Shown: positions 15,029-31,022 of the stretch, piece by piece | How the letters are laid out: the number at the start of each line of letters is the position of its first letter | Numbering within the stretch: the stretch's first letter is position 1 | DNA from: Megachile rotundata | Taxonomy: Eukaryota; Arthropoda; Insecta; Hymenoptera; Megachilidae | Reading direction: 5' to 3' | DNA: 64,000 nt | Assembly (NCBI RefSeq): GCF_050947335.1 | Contig: NW_027473592.1 | Coordinates: 62,001-126,000 of the forward strand | Translations under genes and position numbers: made by a program | Notes under the pieces: model-generated | The model's database searches: none | Seen by the model: only the letters and a program-made list of their open reading frames with translations | Told to the model about the DNA's origin: nothing

Positions 15029-15483
15029 TTATCAATCTAACTCATATTATTAGCCATATTATGCTTATATGATCGATAGAACTACATTTACTATACTCAT
15101 TACTCTTATTATTATCAATCTAACTCATATTATTAGCCATAATATGCTTATGTGGTCGATAGAACGACAATTACTATACTTATTACTCTTATTATTATCA
15201 ATCTAACTCATATTATTAGCCATATTATGCTTATATGATCGACCGAACGACAATTACTATACTTATTACACTCACTATTATCAATCTAACTCATATTATT
15301 AACCATATTATGCAGATATGATCGATAGAGCGACAATTACTATACTCATTACTCTTATTATCATCAATCTAACTCATATTATTAACCATATTATGCTTAT
15401 ATGATCGGTAGAACGATAATTACTACTCTTATTACTCTTATTATTATCAATCTAACTCATATTATTAGCCAAATTATGCTTAT

Positions 15484-18400
15484 ATGATCGATAGAACGAC
15501 AATTACTATACTCATTACTCTTATTATTATCAATCTAACTCATATTATTAACCATATTATGCTAATATGATCGATAGAACGACAATTACTATACTGATTA
15601 TTCTTATTATTATCAATCTAACTCATATTATTAGCCATATTATGCTTATATGATCGATAGAACGACAATTACTATACTTATTACTCTTATTATTATCAAT
15701 CTAACTCATATTATTAGCCATATTATGCTTATATGATCAACAGAACGACAATTACTATACTTATTACACTCACTATTGTCAATCTAACTCATATTATTAG
15801 CCATATTATGCTTATATGATCGATAGAACTACATTTACTATACTCATTACTCTTATTATTATCAATCTAACTCATATTATTAGCCATAATATGCTTATGT
15901 GGTCGATAGAACGACAATTACTATACTTATTACTCTTATTATTATCAATCTAACTCATATTATTAGCCATATTATGCTTATATAAGCGACAGAACGATAA
16001 TTACTATTCTTATTACACTCCCTGTTATCAATCTAACTCATATTATTAACCATATTATGCTTATATGATCGGTAGAACGATAATTACTATACTTATTTCT
16101 CATATTATTATCAATCTAACTCATATTATTAGCCATATTATGCTTATATGATCGATAGAACGACAATTACTATACTCATTACTCTTATTATTATCAATCT
16201 AACTCATATTATTAGCCATATTATGCTTATATGATCGATAGAACGACAATTACTATACTCATTACTCTTATTATTATCAATCTAACTCATATTATTAGCC
16301 ATATTATGCTTATATGATCGATAGAACTACATTTACTATACTCATTACTCTTATTATTATCAATCTAACTCATATTATTAGCCAAATTATGCTTATATGA
16401 TCGATAGAACGACAATTACTATACTCATTACTCTTATTATTATCAATCTAACTCATATTATTAACCATATTATGCTAATATGATCGATAGAACGACAATT
16501 ACTATACTTATTATTCTTATTTTTATCAACCTAACTCATATTATTAGCCATATTATGCTTAAATGATCGATAGAACGACAATTACTATACTCATTACTCT
16601 TATTATTATCAATCTAACTCATATTATTAGCCATATTGTGCTTATATAATCGACAGAACGATAATTACTATTCTTATTACACTCCCTGTTATCAATCTAA
16701 CTCATATTATTAACCATATTATGCTTATATGATCGGTAGAACGATAATTACTATACTTATTACTCATATTATTATCAATCTAACTCATATTATTAGCCAT
16801 ATTATGCTTATATGATCGATAGAACGACAATTACTATACTCATTACTCTTATTATTATCAATCTAACTCATATTATTAGCCATATTATGCTTATATGATC
16901 GATAGAACTACATTTACTATACTCATTACTCTTATTATTATCAATCTAACTCATATTATTAGCCAAATTATGCTTATATGATCGATAGAACGACAATTAC
17001 TATACTCATTACTCTTATTATTATCAATCTAACTCATATTATTAACCATATTATGCTAATATGATCGATTAGAACGACAATTACTATACTCATTATTCTT
17101 ATTTTTATCAACCTAACTCATATTATTAGCCATATTATGCTTAAATGATCGATAGAACGACAATTACTATACTCATTACTCTTATTATTATCAATCTAAC
17201 TCATATTATTAACCATATTATGCTAATATGATCGATAGAACGACAATTACTATACTGATTATTCTTATTATTATCAATCTAACTCATATTATTAGCCATA
17301 TTATGCTTATATGATCGATAGAACGACAATTACTATACTTATTACTCTTATTATTATCAATCTAACTCATATTATTAGCCATATTATGCTTATATGATCG
17401 ACAGAACGACAATTACTATACTTATTACACTCACTATTATCAATCTAACTCATATTATTAGCCATATTATGCTTATATGATCGATAGAACTACATTTACT
17501 ATACTCATTACTCTTATTATTATCAATCTAACTCATATTATTAGCCATAATATGCTTATGTGGTCGATAGAACGACAATTACTATACTTATTACTCTTAT
17601 TATTATCAATCTAACTCATATTATTAGCCATATTATGCTTATATAAGCGACAGAACGATAATTACTATTCTTATTACACTCCCTGTTATCAATCTAACTC
17701 ATATTATTAACCATATTATGCTTATATGATCGGTAGAACGATCATTACTATACTTATTTCTCATATTATTATCAATCTAACTCATATTATTAGCCATATT
17801 ATGCTTATATGATCGATAGAACGACAATTACTATACTCATTACTCTTATTATTATCAATCTAACTCATATTATTATCCATATTATGCTTATATGATCGAT
17901 AGAACGACAATTACTATACTCATTACTCTTATTATTATCAATCTAACTCATATTATTAGCCATATTATGCTTATATGATCGATAGAACTACATTTACTAT
18001 ACTCATTACTCTTATTATTATCAATCTAACTCATATTATTAGCCAAATTATGCTTATATGATCGATAGAACGACAATTACTATACTCATTACTCTTATTA
18101 TTATCAATCTAACTCATATTATTAACCATATTATGCTAATATGATCGATAGAACGACAATTACTATACTTATTATTCTTATTTTTATCAACCTAACTCAT
18201 ATTATTAGCCATATTATGCTTAAATGATCGATAGAACGACAATTACTATACTCATTACTCTTATTATTATCAATCTAACTCATATTATTAGCCATATTGT
18301 GCTTATATAATCGACAGAACGATAATTACTATTCTTATTACACTCCCTGTTATCAATCTAACTCATATTATTAACCATATTATGCTTATATGATCGGTAG

Positions 18401-18915
18401 AACGATAATTACTATACTTATTACTCATATTATTATCAATCTAACTCATATTATTAGCCATATTATGCTTATATGATCGATAGAACGACAATTACTATAC
18501 TCATTACTCTTATTATTATCAATCTAACTCATATTATTAGCCATATTATGCTTATATGATCGATAGAACTACATTTACTATACTCATTACTCTTATTATT
18601 ATCAATCTAACTCATATTATTAGCCAAATTATGCTTATATGATCGATAGAACGACAATTACTATACTCATTACTCTTATTATTATCAATCTAACTCATAT
18701 TATTAACCATATTATGCTAATATGATCGATAGAACGACAATTACTATACTCATTATTCTTATTTTTATCAACCTAACTCATATTATTAGCCATATTATGC
18801 TTAAATGATCGATAGAACGACAATTACTATACTCATTACTCTTATTATTATCAATCTAACTCATATTATTAACCATATTATGCTAATATGATCGATAGAA
18901 CGACAATTACTATAC
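15484..18915 (+). repeat. 20-mer higher-order repeat, about two periods
   Basis: Positions 15,484-17,255 match 17,145-18,915 at an offset of 1,661, then 1,660 after the insertion at 17,069 (20 x 83). The GTGGTCGATAG marker lies at 15,899, 17,560 and, one partial period later, 19,303. Each period carries two units with TGCTTAAATGATCG spaced 581 bp apart. The same two-period structure is seen in the partner copy at about 34,741-38,125. The 1,660-bp period equals that at 1-3,103, but the monomer order is different. Confidence 0.86.
17069..17070 (+). repeat. +1 register change
   Basis: GATCGATTAGAACG replaces GATCGATAGAACG. The phase moves from +1 (17,023) to +2 (17,107). The related copies at about 15,409, 18,728 and 36,326 lack the extra T, so the insertion is private to this monomer. 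Confidence 0.9.
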
Positions 18916-19002
18916 TTATTATTCTTATTTTTATCAACCTAACTCATATTATTAGCCATATTATGCTTAAATGATCGATAGAACGACAATTACTATACTC
19001 AT

Positions 19003-22000
19003 TACTCTTATTATTATCAATCTAACTCATATTATTAGCCAAATTATGCTTATATGATCGATAGAACGACATTTACTATACTCATTACTCTTATTATTAT
19101 CAATCTAACTCATATTATTAGCCAAATTATGCTTATATGATCGATAGAACGACATTTACTATACTTATTACTCTTATTATTATCAATCTAACTCATATTA
19201 TTAGCCATATTATGCTTATATGATCGATAGAACTACATTTACTATACTCATTACTCTTATTATTATCAATCTAACTCATATTATTAGCCATAATATGCTT
19301 ATGTGGTCGATAGAACGACAATTACTATACTTATTACTCTTATTATTATCAATCTAACTCATATTATTAGCCATATTATGCTTATATGATCGACCGAACG
19401 ACAATTACTATACTTATTACACTCACTATTATCAATCTAACTCATATTATTAACCATATTATGCAGATATGATCGATAGAGCGACAATTACTATACTCAT
19501 TACTCTTATTATCATCAATCTAACTCATATTATTAACCATATTATGCTTATATGATCGGTAGAACGATAATTACTACTCTTATTACTCTTATTATTATCA
19601 ATCTAACTCATATTATTAGCCAAATTATGCTTATATGATCGATAGAACGACAATTACTATACTCATTACTCTTATTATTATCAATCTAACTCATATTATT
19701 AACCATATTATGCTAATATGATCGATAGAACGACAATTACTATACTGATTATTCTTATTATTATCAATCTAACTCATATTATTAGCCATATTATGCTTAT
19801 ATGATCGATAGAACGACAATTACTATACTTATTACTCTTATTATTATCAATCTAACTCATATTATTAGCCATATTATGCTTATATGATCGACAGAACGAC
19901 AATTACTATACTTATTACACTCACTATTATCAATCTAACTCATATTATTAACCATATTATGCAGATATGATCGATAGAACGACAATTACTATACTCATTA
20001 CTCTTATTATTATCAATCTAACCCATCTTATTAGCCATATTATGCTTATATGATCGACAGAACGACAATTACTATTCTTATTACACTCCCTGTTATCAAT
20101 CTAACTCATATTATTAACCATGTTATGCTTATATGATCGGTAGAACGATAATTACTATACTTATTAATCTTATTATTATCAATCTAACTCATATTATTAG
20201 CCAAATTATGCTTATATGATCGATACAACGACAATTACTATACTTATTACTCTTATTATTATCAATCTAGCTCATATTATTAGCCATATTATGCTTATAT
20301 GATCGATAGAACGACATTTACTATACTAATTACACTTATTATTATCAATCTAACTCATATTATTAGCCAAATTATGCTTATATGATCGATAGAACGACAT
20401 TTACTATACTTATTACTCTTATTATTATCAATCTACCTCATATTATTAGCCATATTATGCTTATATGATCGATAGAACTACATTTACTATACTCATTACT
20501 CTTATTATTATCAATCTAACTCATATTATTAGCCATAATATGCTTATGTGGTCGATAGAACGTCAATTACTATACTTATTACTCTTATTATTATCAATCT
20601 AACTCATATTATTAGCCATATTATGCTTATATAATCGACAGAACGATAATTACTATTCTTATTACACTCCCTGTTATCAATCTAACTCATATTATTAACC
20701 ATATTATGCTTATATGATCGGTAGAACGATAATTACTATACTTATTACTCATATTATTATCAATCTAACTCATATTATTAGCCATATTATGCTTATATGA
20801 TCGATAGAACGACAATTACTATAATCATTACTCTTATTATTATCAATCTAACTCATATTATTAGCCATATTATGCTTATATGATCGATAGAACTACATTT
20901 ACTATACTCATTACTCTTATTATTATCAATCTAACTCATATTATTAGCCAAATTATGCTTATATGATCGATAGAACGACAATTACTATACTCATTACTCT
21001 TATTATTATCAATCTAACTCATATTATTAACCATATTATGCTAATATGATCGATAGAACGACAATTACTATACTTATTATTCTTATTTTTATCAACCTAA
21101 CTCATATTATTAGCCATATTATGCTTAAATGATCGATAGAACGACAATTACTATACTCATTACTCTTATTATTATCAATCTAACTCATATTATTAGCCAT
21201 ATTGTGCTTATATAATCGACAGAACGATAATTACTATTCTTATTACACTCCCTGTTATCAATCTAACTCATATTATTAACCATATTATGCTTATATGATC
21301 GGTAGAACGATAATTACTATACTTATTACTCATATTATTATCAATCTAACTCATATTATTAGCCATATTATGCTTATATGATCGATAGAACGACAATTAC
21401 TATACTCATTACTCTTATTATTATCAATCTAACTCATATTATTAGCCATATTATGCTTATATGATCGATAGAACTACATTTACTATACTCATTACTCTTA
21501 TTATTATCAATCTAACTCATATTATTAGCCAAATTATGCTTATATGATCGATAGAACGACAATTACTATACTTATTATTCTTATTTTTATCAACCTAACT
21601 CATATTATTAGCCATATTATGCTTAAATGATCGATAGAACGACAATTACTATACTCATTACTCTTATTATTATCAATCTAACTCATATTATTGGCCATAT
21701 TATGCTTATATGATCGATAGGACGACAATTACTATACTTACTACACTCACTATTATCAATATAACTCATATTATTAACCATATTATGCAGATATGATCGG
21801 TAGAACGACAATTACTATACTGATTACTCTTATTATTATCAATCTAACTCATATTATTAGCCAAATTATGCTTATATGATCGATAGAACGACATTTACTA
21901 TACTCATTACTCTTATTATTATCAATCTAACTCATATTATTAGCCAAATTATGCTTATATGATCGATAGAACGACATTTACTATACTTATTACTCTTATT

Positions 22001-24664
22001 ATTATCAATCTAACTCATATTATTAGCCATATTATGCTTATATGATCGATAGAACTACATTTACTATACTCATTACTCTTATTATTATCAATCTAACTCA
22101 TATTATTAGCCATAATATGCTTATGTGGTCGATAGAACGACAATTACTATACTTATTACTCTTATTATTATCAATCTAACTCATATTATTAGCCATATTA
22201 TGCTTATATGATCGACCGAACGACAATTACTATACTTATTACACTCACTATTATCAATCTAACTCATATTATTAACCATATTATGCAGATATGATCGATA
22301 GAGCGACAATTACTATACTCATTACTCTTATTATCATCAATCTAACTCATATTATTAACCATATTATGCTTATATGATCGGTAGAACGATAATTACTACT
22401 CTTATTACTCTTATTATTATCAATCTAACTCATATTATTAGCCAAATTATGCTTATATGATCGATAGAACGACAATTACTATACTCATTACTCTTATTAT
22501 TATCAATCTAACTCATATTATTAACCATATTATGCTAATATGATCGATAGAACGACAATTACTATACTGATTATTCTTATTATTATCAATCTAACTCATA
22601 TTATTAGCCATATTATGCTTATATGATCGATAGAACGACAATTACTATACTTATTACTCTTATTATTATCAATCTAACTCATATTATTAGCCATATTATG
22701 CTTATATGATCGACAGAACGACAATTACTATACTTATTACACTCACTATTATCAATCTAACTCATATTATTAACCATATTATGCAGATATGATCGATAGA
22801 ACGACAATTACTATACTCATTACTCTTATTATTATCAATCTAACCCATCTTATTAGCCATATTATGCTTATATGATCGACAGAACGACAATTACTATTCT
22901 TATTACACTCCCTGTTATCAATCTAACTCATATTATTAACCATGTTATGCTTATATGATCGGTAGAACGATAATTACTATACTTATTAATCTTATTATTA
23001 TCAATCTAACTCATATTATTAGCCAAATTATGCTTATATGATCGATACAACGACAATTACTATACTTATTACTCTTATTATTATCAATCTAGCTCATATT
23101 ATTAGCCATATTATGCTTATATGATCGATAGAACGACATTTACTATACTAATTACACTTATTATTATCAATCTAACTCATATTATTAGCCAAATTATGCT
23201 TATATGATCGATAGAACGACATTTACTATACTTATTACTCTTATTATTATCAATCTACCTCATATTATTAGCCATATTATGCTTATATGATCGATAGAAC
23301 TACATTTACTATACTCATTACTCTTATTATTATCAATCTAACTCATATTATTAGCCATAATATGCTTATGTGGTCGATAGAACGTCAATTACTATACTTA
23401 TTACTCTTATTATTATCAATCTAACTCATATTATTAGCCATATTATGCTTATATAATCGACAGAACGATAATTACTATTCTTATTACACTCCCTGTTATC
23501 AATCTAACTCATATTATTAACCATATTATGCTTATATGATCGGTAGAACGATAATTACTATACTTATTACTCATATTATTATCAATCTAACTCATATTAT
23601 TAGCCATATTATGCTTATATGATCGATAGAACGACAATTACTATAATCATTACTCTTATTATTATCAATCTAACTCATATTATTAGCCATATTATGCTTA
23701 TATGATCGATAGAACTACATTTACTATACTCATTACTCTTATTATTATCAATCTAACTCATATTATTAGCCAAATTATGCTTATATGATCGATAGAACGA
23801 CAATTACTATACTCATTACTCTTATTATTATCAATCTAACTCATATTATTAACCATATTATGCTAATATGATCGATAGAACGACAATTACTATACTTATT
23901 ATTCTTATTTTTATCAACCTAACTCATATTATTAGCCATATTATGCTTAAATGATCGATAGAACGACAATTACTATACTCATTACTCTTATTATTATCAA
24001 TCTAACTCATATTATTAGCCATATTGTGCTTATATAATCGACAGAACGATAATTACTATTCTTATTACACTCCCTGTTATCAATCTAACTCATATTATTA
24101 ACCATATTATGCTTATATGATCGGTAGAACGATAATTACTATACTTATTACTCATATTATTATCAATCTAACTCATATTATTAGCCATATTATGCTTATA
24201 TGATCGATAGAACGACAATTACTATACTCATTACTCTTATTATTATCAATCTAACTCATATTATTAGCCATATTATGCTTATATGATCGATAGAACTACA
24301 TTTACTATACTCATTACTCTTATTATTATCAATCTAACTCATATTATTAGCCAAATTATGCTTATATGATCGATAGAACGACAATTACTATACTTATTAT
24401 TCTTATTTTTATCAACCTAACTCATATTATTAGCCATATTATGCTTAAATGATCGATAGAACGACAATTACTATACTCATTACTCTTATTATTATCAATC
24501 TAACTCATATTATTGGCCATATTATGCTTATATGATCGATAGGACGACAATTACTATACTTACTACACTCACTATTATCAATATAACTCATATTATTAAC
24601 CATATTATGCAGATATGATCGATAGAACGACAATTACTATACTGATTACTCTTATTATTATCAA
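19003..24664 (+). repeat. 34-mer higher-order repeat (2,822-bp period), two tandem copies
   Basis: Positions 19,003-21,842 match 21,825-24,664 at an offset of 2,822 = 34 x 83. They share the rare CGATACAACG (20,221 and 23,043), ACTAATTACACTT, AATCTACCTC, GAACGTCAATT, CTATAATCATTAC and the TTGGCCATATT/CGATAGGACG pair. One clear difference is ATCGGTAG at about 21,799 against ATCGATAG at about 24,621. The match is close to perfect by eye, which suggests a very recent tandem duplication. No gene is present. Confidence 0.88.
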
Positions 24665-26327
24665 TCTAACCCATCTTATTAGCCATATTATGCTTATATG
24701 ATCGACAGAACGACAATTACTATTCTTATTACACTACCTGTTATCAATCTAACTCATATTATTAACCATGTTATGCTTATATGATCGGTAGAACGATAAT
24801 TACTATACTTATTACTCTTATTATTATCAATCTAACTCATATTATTAGCCAAATTATGCTTATATGATCGATAGAACGACAATTACTATACTTATTACTC
24901 TTATTATTATCAATCTAACTCATATTATTAGCCATATTATGCTTATATGATCGATAGAACGACATTTACTATACTTATTACTCTTATTATTATCAATCTA
25001 ACTCATATTATTAGCCATATTATGCTTATATGATCGACAGAACGACAATTACTATATTTATTACACTCACTATTATCAATCTAACTCATATTATTAACCA
25101 TATTATGCAGATATGATCGATAGAACGACAATTACTATACTGATTACTCTGATTATTATCGATCTAACTCATATTATTAACCATATTATGCTTATATGAT
25201 CGGTAGAACGATAATTACTATACTTATTACTCTTATTATTATCAATCTAACTCATATTATTAGCCAAATTATGCTTATATGATCGATAGAACGACAATTA
25301 CTATACTCATTACTCTTATTATTATCAATCTAACTCATATTATTAGCCATATTACGCTTATATGATCCACAGAACGACAATTACTATTCTTATTACACTC
25401 CCTGTTATCAATCTAACTCATATTATTAGCCAAATTATGCTTATATGATCGATAGAACGACAATTACTATACTTATTACTCTTATTATTATCAATCTAAC
25501 TCATATTATAAGCCATATTATGCTTATATGATCGACCGAACGACAATTACTATACTTATTACACTCACTATTATCAATCTAACTAATATTATTAACCATA
25601 TTATGCAGATATGATCGATAGAGCGACAATTACTATACTCATTACTCTTATTATTATCAATCTAACTCATATTATTAGCCATATAATGCTTATATGATCG
25701 ATAGAACGACAATTACTATACTTATTACTCTTATTATTATCAATCTAACTCATATTATTTGCCATATTATGCTTATATGATCGATAGAACGACAATTACT
25801 ATACTTATTACTCTTATTATTATAAATCTATCTCACATTATTAGCCATATAATGCTTATATGATCGATAGAACGACAATTACTATACTTATTACTCTTAT
25901 TATTATCAATCTAACTCATATTATTAACCATATTATGCTAATAAGATCGATAGAACGACAACTACTATACTTATTACTCTTATTATTATCAATCTAACTC
26001 ATATTATTAGCCATATTATGCTTATATGATCGACAGAACGACAATTACTATACTTATTACACTCACTATTATCAATCTAACTCATATTATTAACCATATT
26101 ATGCAGATATGATCGATAGAACGACAATTGCTATTCTTATTACTCTTCTTATTATCAATCTAACTCATATTATTAGCCATATTATGCTTATATGATCGAT
26201 AGAACGACATTTACTATACTTATTACTCTTATTATTATCAATCTCACTCATATTATTAGCCATATTATGCTTATATGATCGATAGAACTACATTTACTAT
26301 ACTCATTACTCTTATTATTATCAATCT
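24301..26327 (+). repeat. 2.0-kb duplicated block (partner at 28,368-30,394)
   Basis: The offset is 4,067 = 49 x 83. Shared rare variants are ACACTACCTG (24,732 and 28,799), TATTATAAGCC, ATTATTTGCC, ATAAATCTATCTCACATT, GCTAATAAGATCG, ACTCTTCTTATTATC and AATCTCACTC. I saw no difference inside the block. The copies part at 26,328/30,395 (AATCTAGC against AATCTAAC). Confidence 0.87.
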
Positions 26328-26328
26328 A

Positions 26329-27905
26329 GCTCATATTATTAGCCATATTATGCTTATATGATCGATAGAACGACATTTACTATACTAATTACACTTATTA
26401 TTATCAATCTAACTCATATTATTAGCCAAATTATGCTTATATGATCGATAGAACGACATTTACTATACTTATTACTCTTATTATTATCAATCTACCTCAT
26501 ATTATTAGCCATATTATGCTTATATGATCGATAGAACTACATTTACTATACTCATTACTCTTATTATTATCAATCTAACTCATATTATTAGCCATAATAT
26601 GCTTATGTGGTCGATAGAACGTCAATTACTATACTTATTACTCTTATTATTATCAATCTAACTCATATTATTAGCCATATTATGCTTATATAATCGACAG
26701 AACGATAATTACTATTCTTATTACACTCCCTGTTATCAATCTAACTCATATTATTAACCATATTATGCTTATATGATCGGTAGAACGATAATTACTATAC
26801 TTATTACTCATATTATTATCAATCTAACTCATATTATTAGCCATATTATGCTTATATGATCGATAGAACGACAATTACTATAATCATTACTCTTATTATT
26901 ATCAATCTAACTCATATTATTAGCCATATTATGCTTATATGATCGATAGAACTACATTTACTATACTCATTACTCTTATTATTATCAATCTAACTCATAT
27001 TATTAGCCAAATTATGCTTATATGATCGATAGAACGACAATTACTATACTCATTACTCTTATTATTATCAATCTAACTCATATTATTAACCATATTATGC
27101 TAATATGATCGATAGAACGACAATTACTATACTTATTATTCTTATTTTTATCAACCTAACTCATATTATTAGCCATATTATGCTTAAATGATCGATAGAA
27201 CGACAATTACTATACTCATTACTCTTATTATTATCAATCTAACTCATATTATTAGCCATATTGTGCTTATATAATCGACAGAACGATAATTACTATTCTT
27301 ATTACACTCCCTGTTATCAATCTAACTCATATTATTAACCATATTATGCTTATATGATCGGTAGAACGATAATTACTATACTTATTACTCATATTATTAT
27401 CAATCTAACTCATATTATTAGCCATATTATGCTTATATGATCGATAGAACGACAATTACTATACTCATTACTCTTATTATTATCAATCTAACTCATATTA
27501 TTAGCCATATTATGCTTATATGATCGATAGAACTACATTTACTATACTCATTACTCTTATTATTATCAATCTAACTCATATTATTAGCCAAATTATGCTT
27601 ATATGATCGATAGAACGACAATTACTATACTTATTATTCTTATTTTTATCAACCTAACTCATATTATTAGCCATATTATGCTTAAATGATCGATAGAACG
27701 ACAATTACTATACTCATTACTCTTATTATTATCAATCTAACTCATATTATTGGCCATATTATGCTTATATGATCGATAGGACGACAATTACTATACTTAC
27801 TACACTCACTATTATCAATATAACTCATATTATTAACCATATTATGCAGATATGATCGGTAGAACGACAATTACTATACTGATTACTCTTATTATTATCA
27901 ATCTA
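26329..27905 (+). repeat. Third, partial copy of the 34-mer unit
   Basis: This stretch matches 20,270-21,847 (offset 6,059 = 73 x 83) and 23,092-24,664 (offset 3,237 = 39 x 83). It shares ATCGGTAG near 27,858 with the first copy rather than the second. Copy 3 therefore appears to derive from copy 1, or from their ancestor before the second copy changed. Confidence 0.84.
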
Positions 27906-28367
27906 ACCCATCTTATTAGCCATATTATGCTAATATGATCGACAGAACGAGAATTACTATTCTTATTACACTCCCTGTTATCAATCTAACTCATATTATT
28001 AACCATGTTATGCTTATATGATCGGTAGAACGATAATTACTATACTTATTACTCTTATTATTATCAATCTAACTCATATTATTAGCCAAATTATGCTTAT
28101 ATGATCGATAGAACGACAATTACTATACTTATTACTCTTATTATTATCAATCTAACTCATATTATTAGCCATATTATGCTTATATGATCGATAGAACGAC
28201 ATTTACTATACTTATTACTCTTATTATTATCAATCTAACTCATATTATAAGCCATATTATGCTTATATGATCGACCGAACGACAATTACTATACTTATTA
28301 CACTCACTATTATCAATCTAACTAATATTATTAACCATATTATGCAGATATGATCGATAGAGCGACA
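27906..28367 (+). repeat. Satellite linker of five to six monomers
   Basis: The order resembles 24,668-24,990 and then 25,500-25,620 (TATTATAAGCC, GATCGACCG, AACTAATATT). This implies that several monomers present there were lost here. Private changes are GCTAATATGATCGACAG and GAACGAGAATT near 27,930-27,955. No gene is present. Confidence 0.75.
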
Positions 28368-30394
28368 TTTACTATACTCATTACTCTTATTATTATCAAT
28401 CTAACTCATATTATTAGCCAAATTATGCTTATATGATCGATAGAACGACAATTACTATACTTATTATTCTTATTTTTATCAACCTAACTCATATTATTAG
28501 CCATATTATGCTTAAATGATCGATAGAACGACAATTACTATACTCATTACTCTTATTATTATCAATCTAACTCATATTATTGGCCATATTATGCTTATAT
28601 GATCGATAGGACGACAATTACTATACTTACTACACTCACTATTATCAATATAACTCATATTATTAACCATATTATGCAGATATGATCGATAGAACGACAA
28701 TTACTATACTGATTACTCTTATTATTATCAATCTAACCCATCTTATTAGCCATATTATGCTTATATGATCGACAGAACGACAATTACTATTCTTATTACA
28801 CTACCTGTTATCAATCTAACTCATATTATTAACCATGTTATGCTTATATGATCGGTAGAACGATAATTACTATACTTATTACTCTTATTATTATCAATCT
28901 AACTCATATTATTAGCCAAATTATGCTTATATGATCGATAGAACGACAATTACTATACTTATTACTCTTATTATTATCAATCTAACTCATATTATTAGCC
29001 ATATTATGCTTATATGATCGATAGAACGACATTTACTATACTTATTACTCTTATTATTATCAATCTAACTCATATTATTAGCCATATTATGCTTATATGA
29101 TCGACAGAACGACAATTACTATATTTATTACACTCACTATTATCAATCTAACTCATATTATTAACCATATTATGCAGATATGATCGATAGAACGACAATT
29201 ACTATACTGATTACTCTGATTATTATCGATCTAACTCATATTATTAACCATATTATGCTTATATGATCGGTAGAACGATAATTACTATACTTATTACTCT
29301 TATTATTATCAATCTAACTCATATTATTAGCCAAATTATGCTTATATGATCGATAGAACGACAATTACTATACTCATTACTCTTATTATTATCAATCTAA
29401 CTCATATTATTAGCCATATTACGCTTATATGATCCACAGAACGACAATTACTATTCTTATTACACTCCCTGTTATCAATCTAACTCATATTATTAGCCAA
29501 ATTATGCTTATATGATCGATAGAACGACAATTACTATACTTATTACTCTTATTATTATCAATCTAACTCATATTATAAGCCATATTATGCTTATATGATC
29601 GACCGAACGACAATTACTATACTTATTACACTCACTATTATCAATCTAACTAATATTATTAACCATATTATGCAGATATGATCGATAGAGCGACAATTAC
29701 TATACTCATTACTCTTATTATTATCAATCTAACTCATATTATTAGCCATATAATGCTTATATGATCGATAGAACGACAATTACTATACTTATTACTCTTA
29801 TTATTATCAATCTAACTCATATTATTTGCCATATTATGCTTATATGATCGATAGAACGACAATTACTATACTTATTACTCTTATTATTATAAATCTATCT
29901 CACATTATTAGCCATATAATGCTTATATGATCGATAGAACGACAATTACTATACTTATTACTCTTATTATTATCAATCTAACTCATATTATTAACCATAT
30001 TATGCTAATAAGATCGATAGAACGACAACTACTATACTTATTACTCTTATTATTATCAATCTAACTCATATTATTAGCCATATTATGCTTATATGATCGA
30101 CAGAACGACAATTACTATACTTATTACACTCACTATTATCAATCTAACTCATATTATTAACCATATTATGCAGATATGATCGATAGAACGACAATTGCTA
30201 TTCTTATTACTCTTCTTATTATCAATCTAACTCATATTATTAGCCATATTATGCTTATATGATCGATAGAACGACATTTACTATACTTATTACTCTTATT
30301 ATTATCAATCTCACTCATATTATTAGCCATATTATGCTTATATGATCGATAGAACTACATTTACTATACTCATTACTCTTATTATTATCAATCT
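28368..30394 (+). repeat. Partner copy of the 24,301 block
   Basis: This is the second copy of the 49-monomer-offset duplication described at 24,301. It carries the same order of rare variants, including TATTATAAGCC at about 29,571 and ACTCTTCTTATTATC at about 30,210. The two copies are separated by the partial 34-mer copy and the linker, so the duplication is direct but not adjacent. Confidence 0.86.
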
Positions 30395-31022
30395 AACTCA
30401 TATTATTAGCCATAATATGCTTATGTGGTCGATAGAACGACAATTACTATACTCATTACTCTTATTATTATCAATCTAACTCATATTATTAGCCATATTG
30501 TGCTTATATAATCGACAGAACGATAATTACTATTCTTATTACACTCCCTGTTATCAATCTAACTCATATTATTAACCATATTATGCTTATATGATCGGTA
30601 GAACGATAATTACTATACTTATTACTCATATTATTATCAATCTAACTCATATTATTAACCATATTATGCTTATATGATCGGTAGAACGATAATTACTACA
30701 CTTATTACTCTTATTATTATCAATCTAACTCAGATTATTAGCCAAATTATGCTTATATGATCTATAGAACGACAATTACTATACTCATTACTCTTATTAT
30801 TATCAATCTAACTCATATTATTAACCATATTATGCTAATATGATCGATAGAACGACAATTACTATACTTATTATTCTTATTTTTATCAACCTAACTCATA
30901 TTATTAGCCATATTATGCTTAAATGATCGATAGAACGACAATTACTATACTCATTACTCTTATTATTATCAATCTAACTCATATTATTAGCCAAATTATG
31001 CTTATATGATCGATAGAACGAC
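29798..31022 (+). repeat. 1.2-kb block shared with 41,915-43,139
   Basis: The offset is 12,117 = 146 x 83 minus 1, and the missing base is explained by the register changes at 40,688, 40,807 and 41,286. The rare GATCTATAG occurs in both copies (30,760 and 42,877). CAGATTATT at 30,731 is private to this copy. The copies part at 31,023/43,140 (ACATTTAC against ACAATTAC). Confidence 0.84.

Larger units (their letters stand above)
15029..21469 (+). repeat. 6.4-kb long-range duplicated block, copy 1
   Basis: This block matches 34,286-40,972. The offset is 19,257 before the +1 insertion at 17,069, then 19,256 (232 monomers), and 19,505 (235 monomers) after a 3-monomer gain in the other copy near 38,126-38,374. 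By eye only scattered single-base differences separate the copies, for example ATCAACAG at 15,738, TATTGTCAATC near 15,776, GATCATTAC near 17,741, TTATCCAT near 17,875 and TTAATCTT at 20,166. This is the longest duplication I found. No gene is present. Confidence 0.88.
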
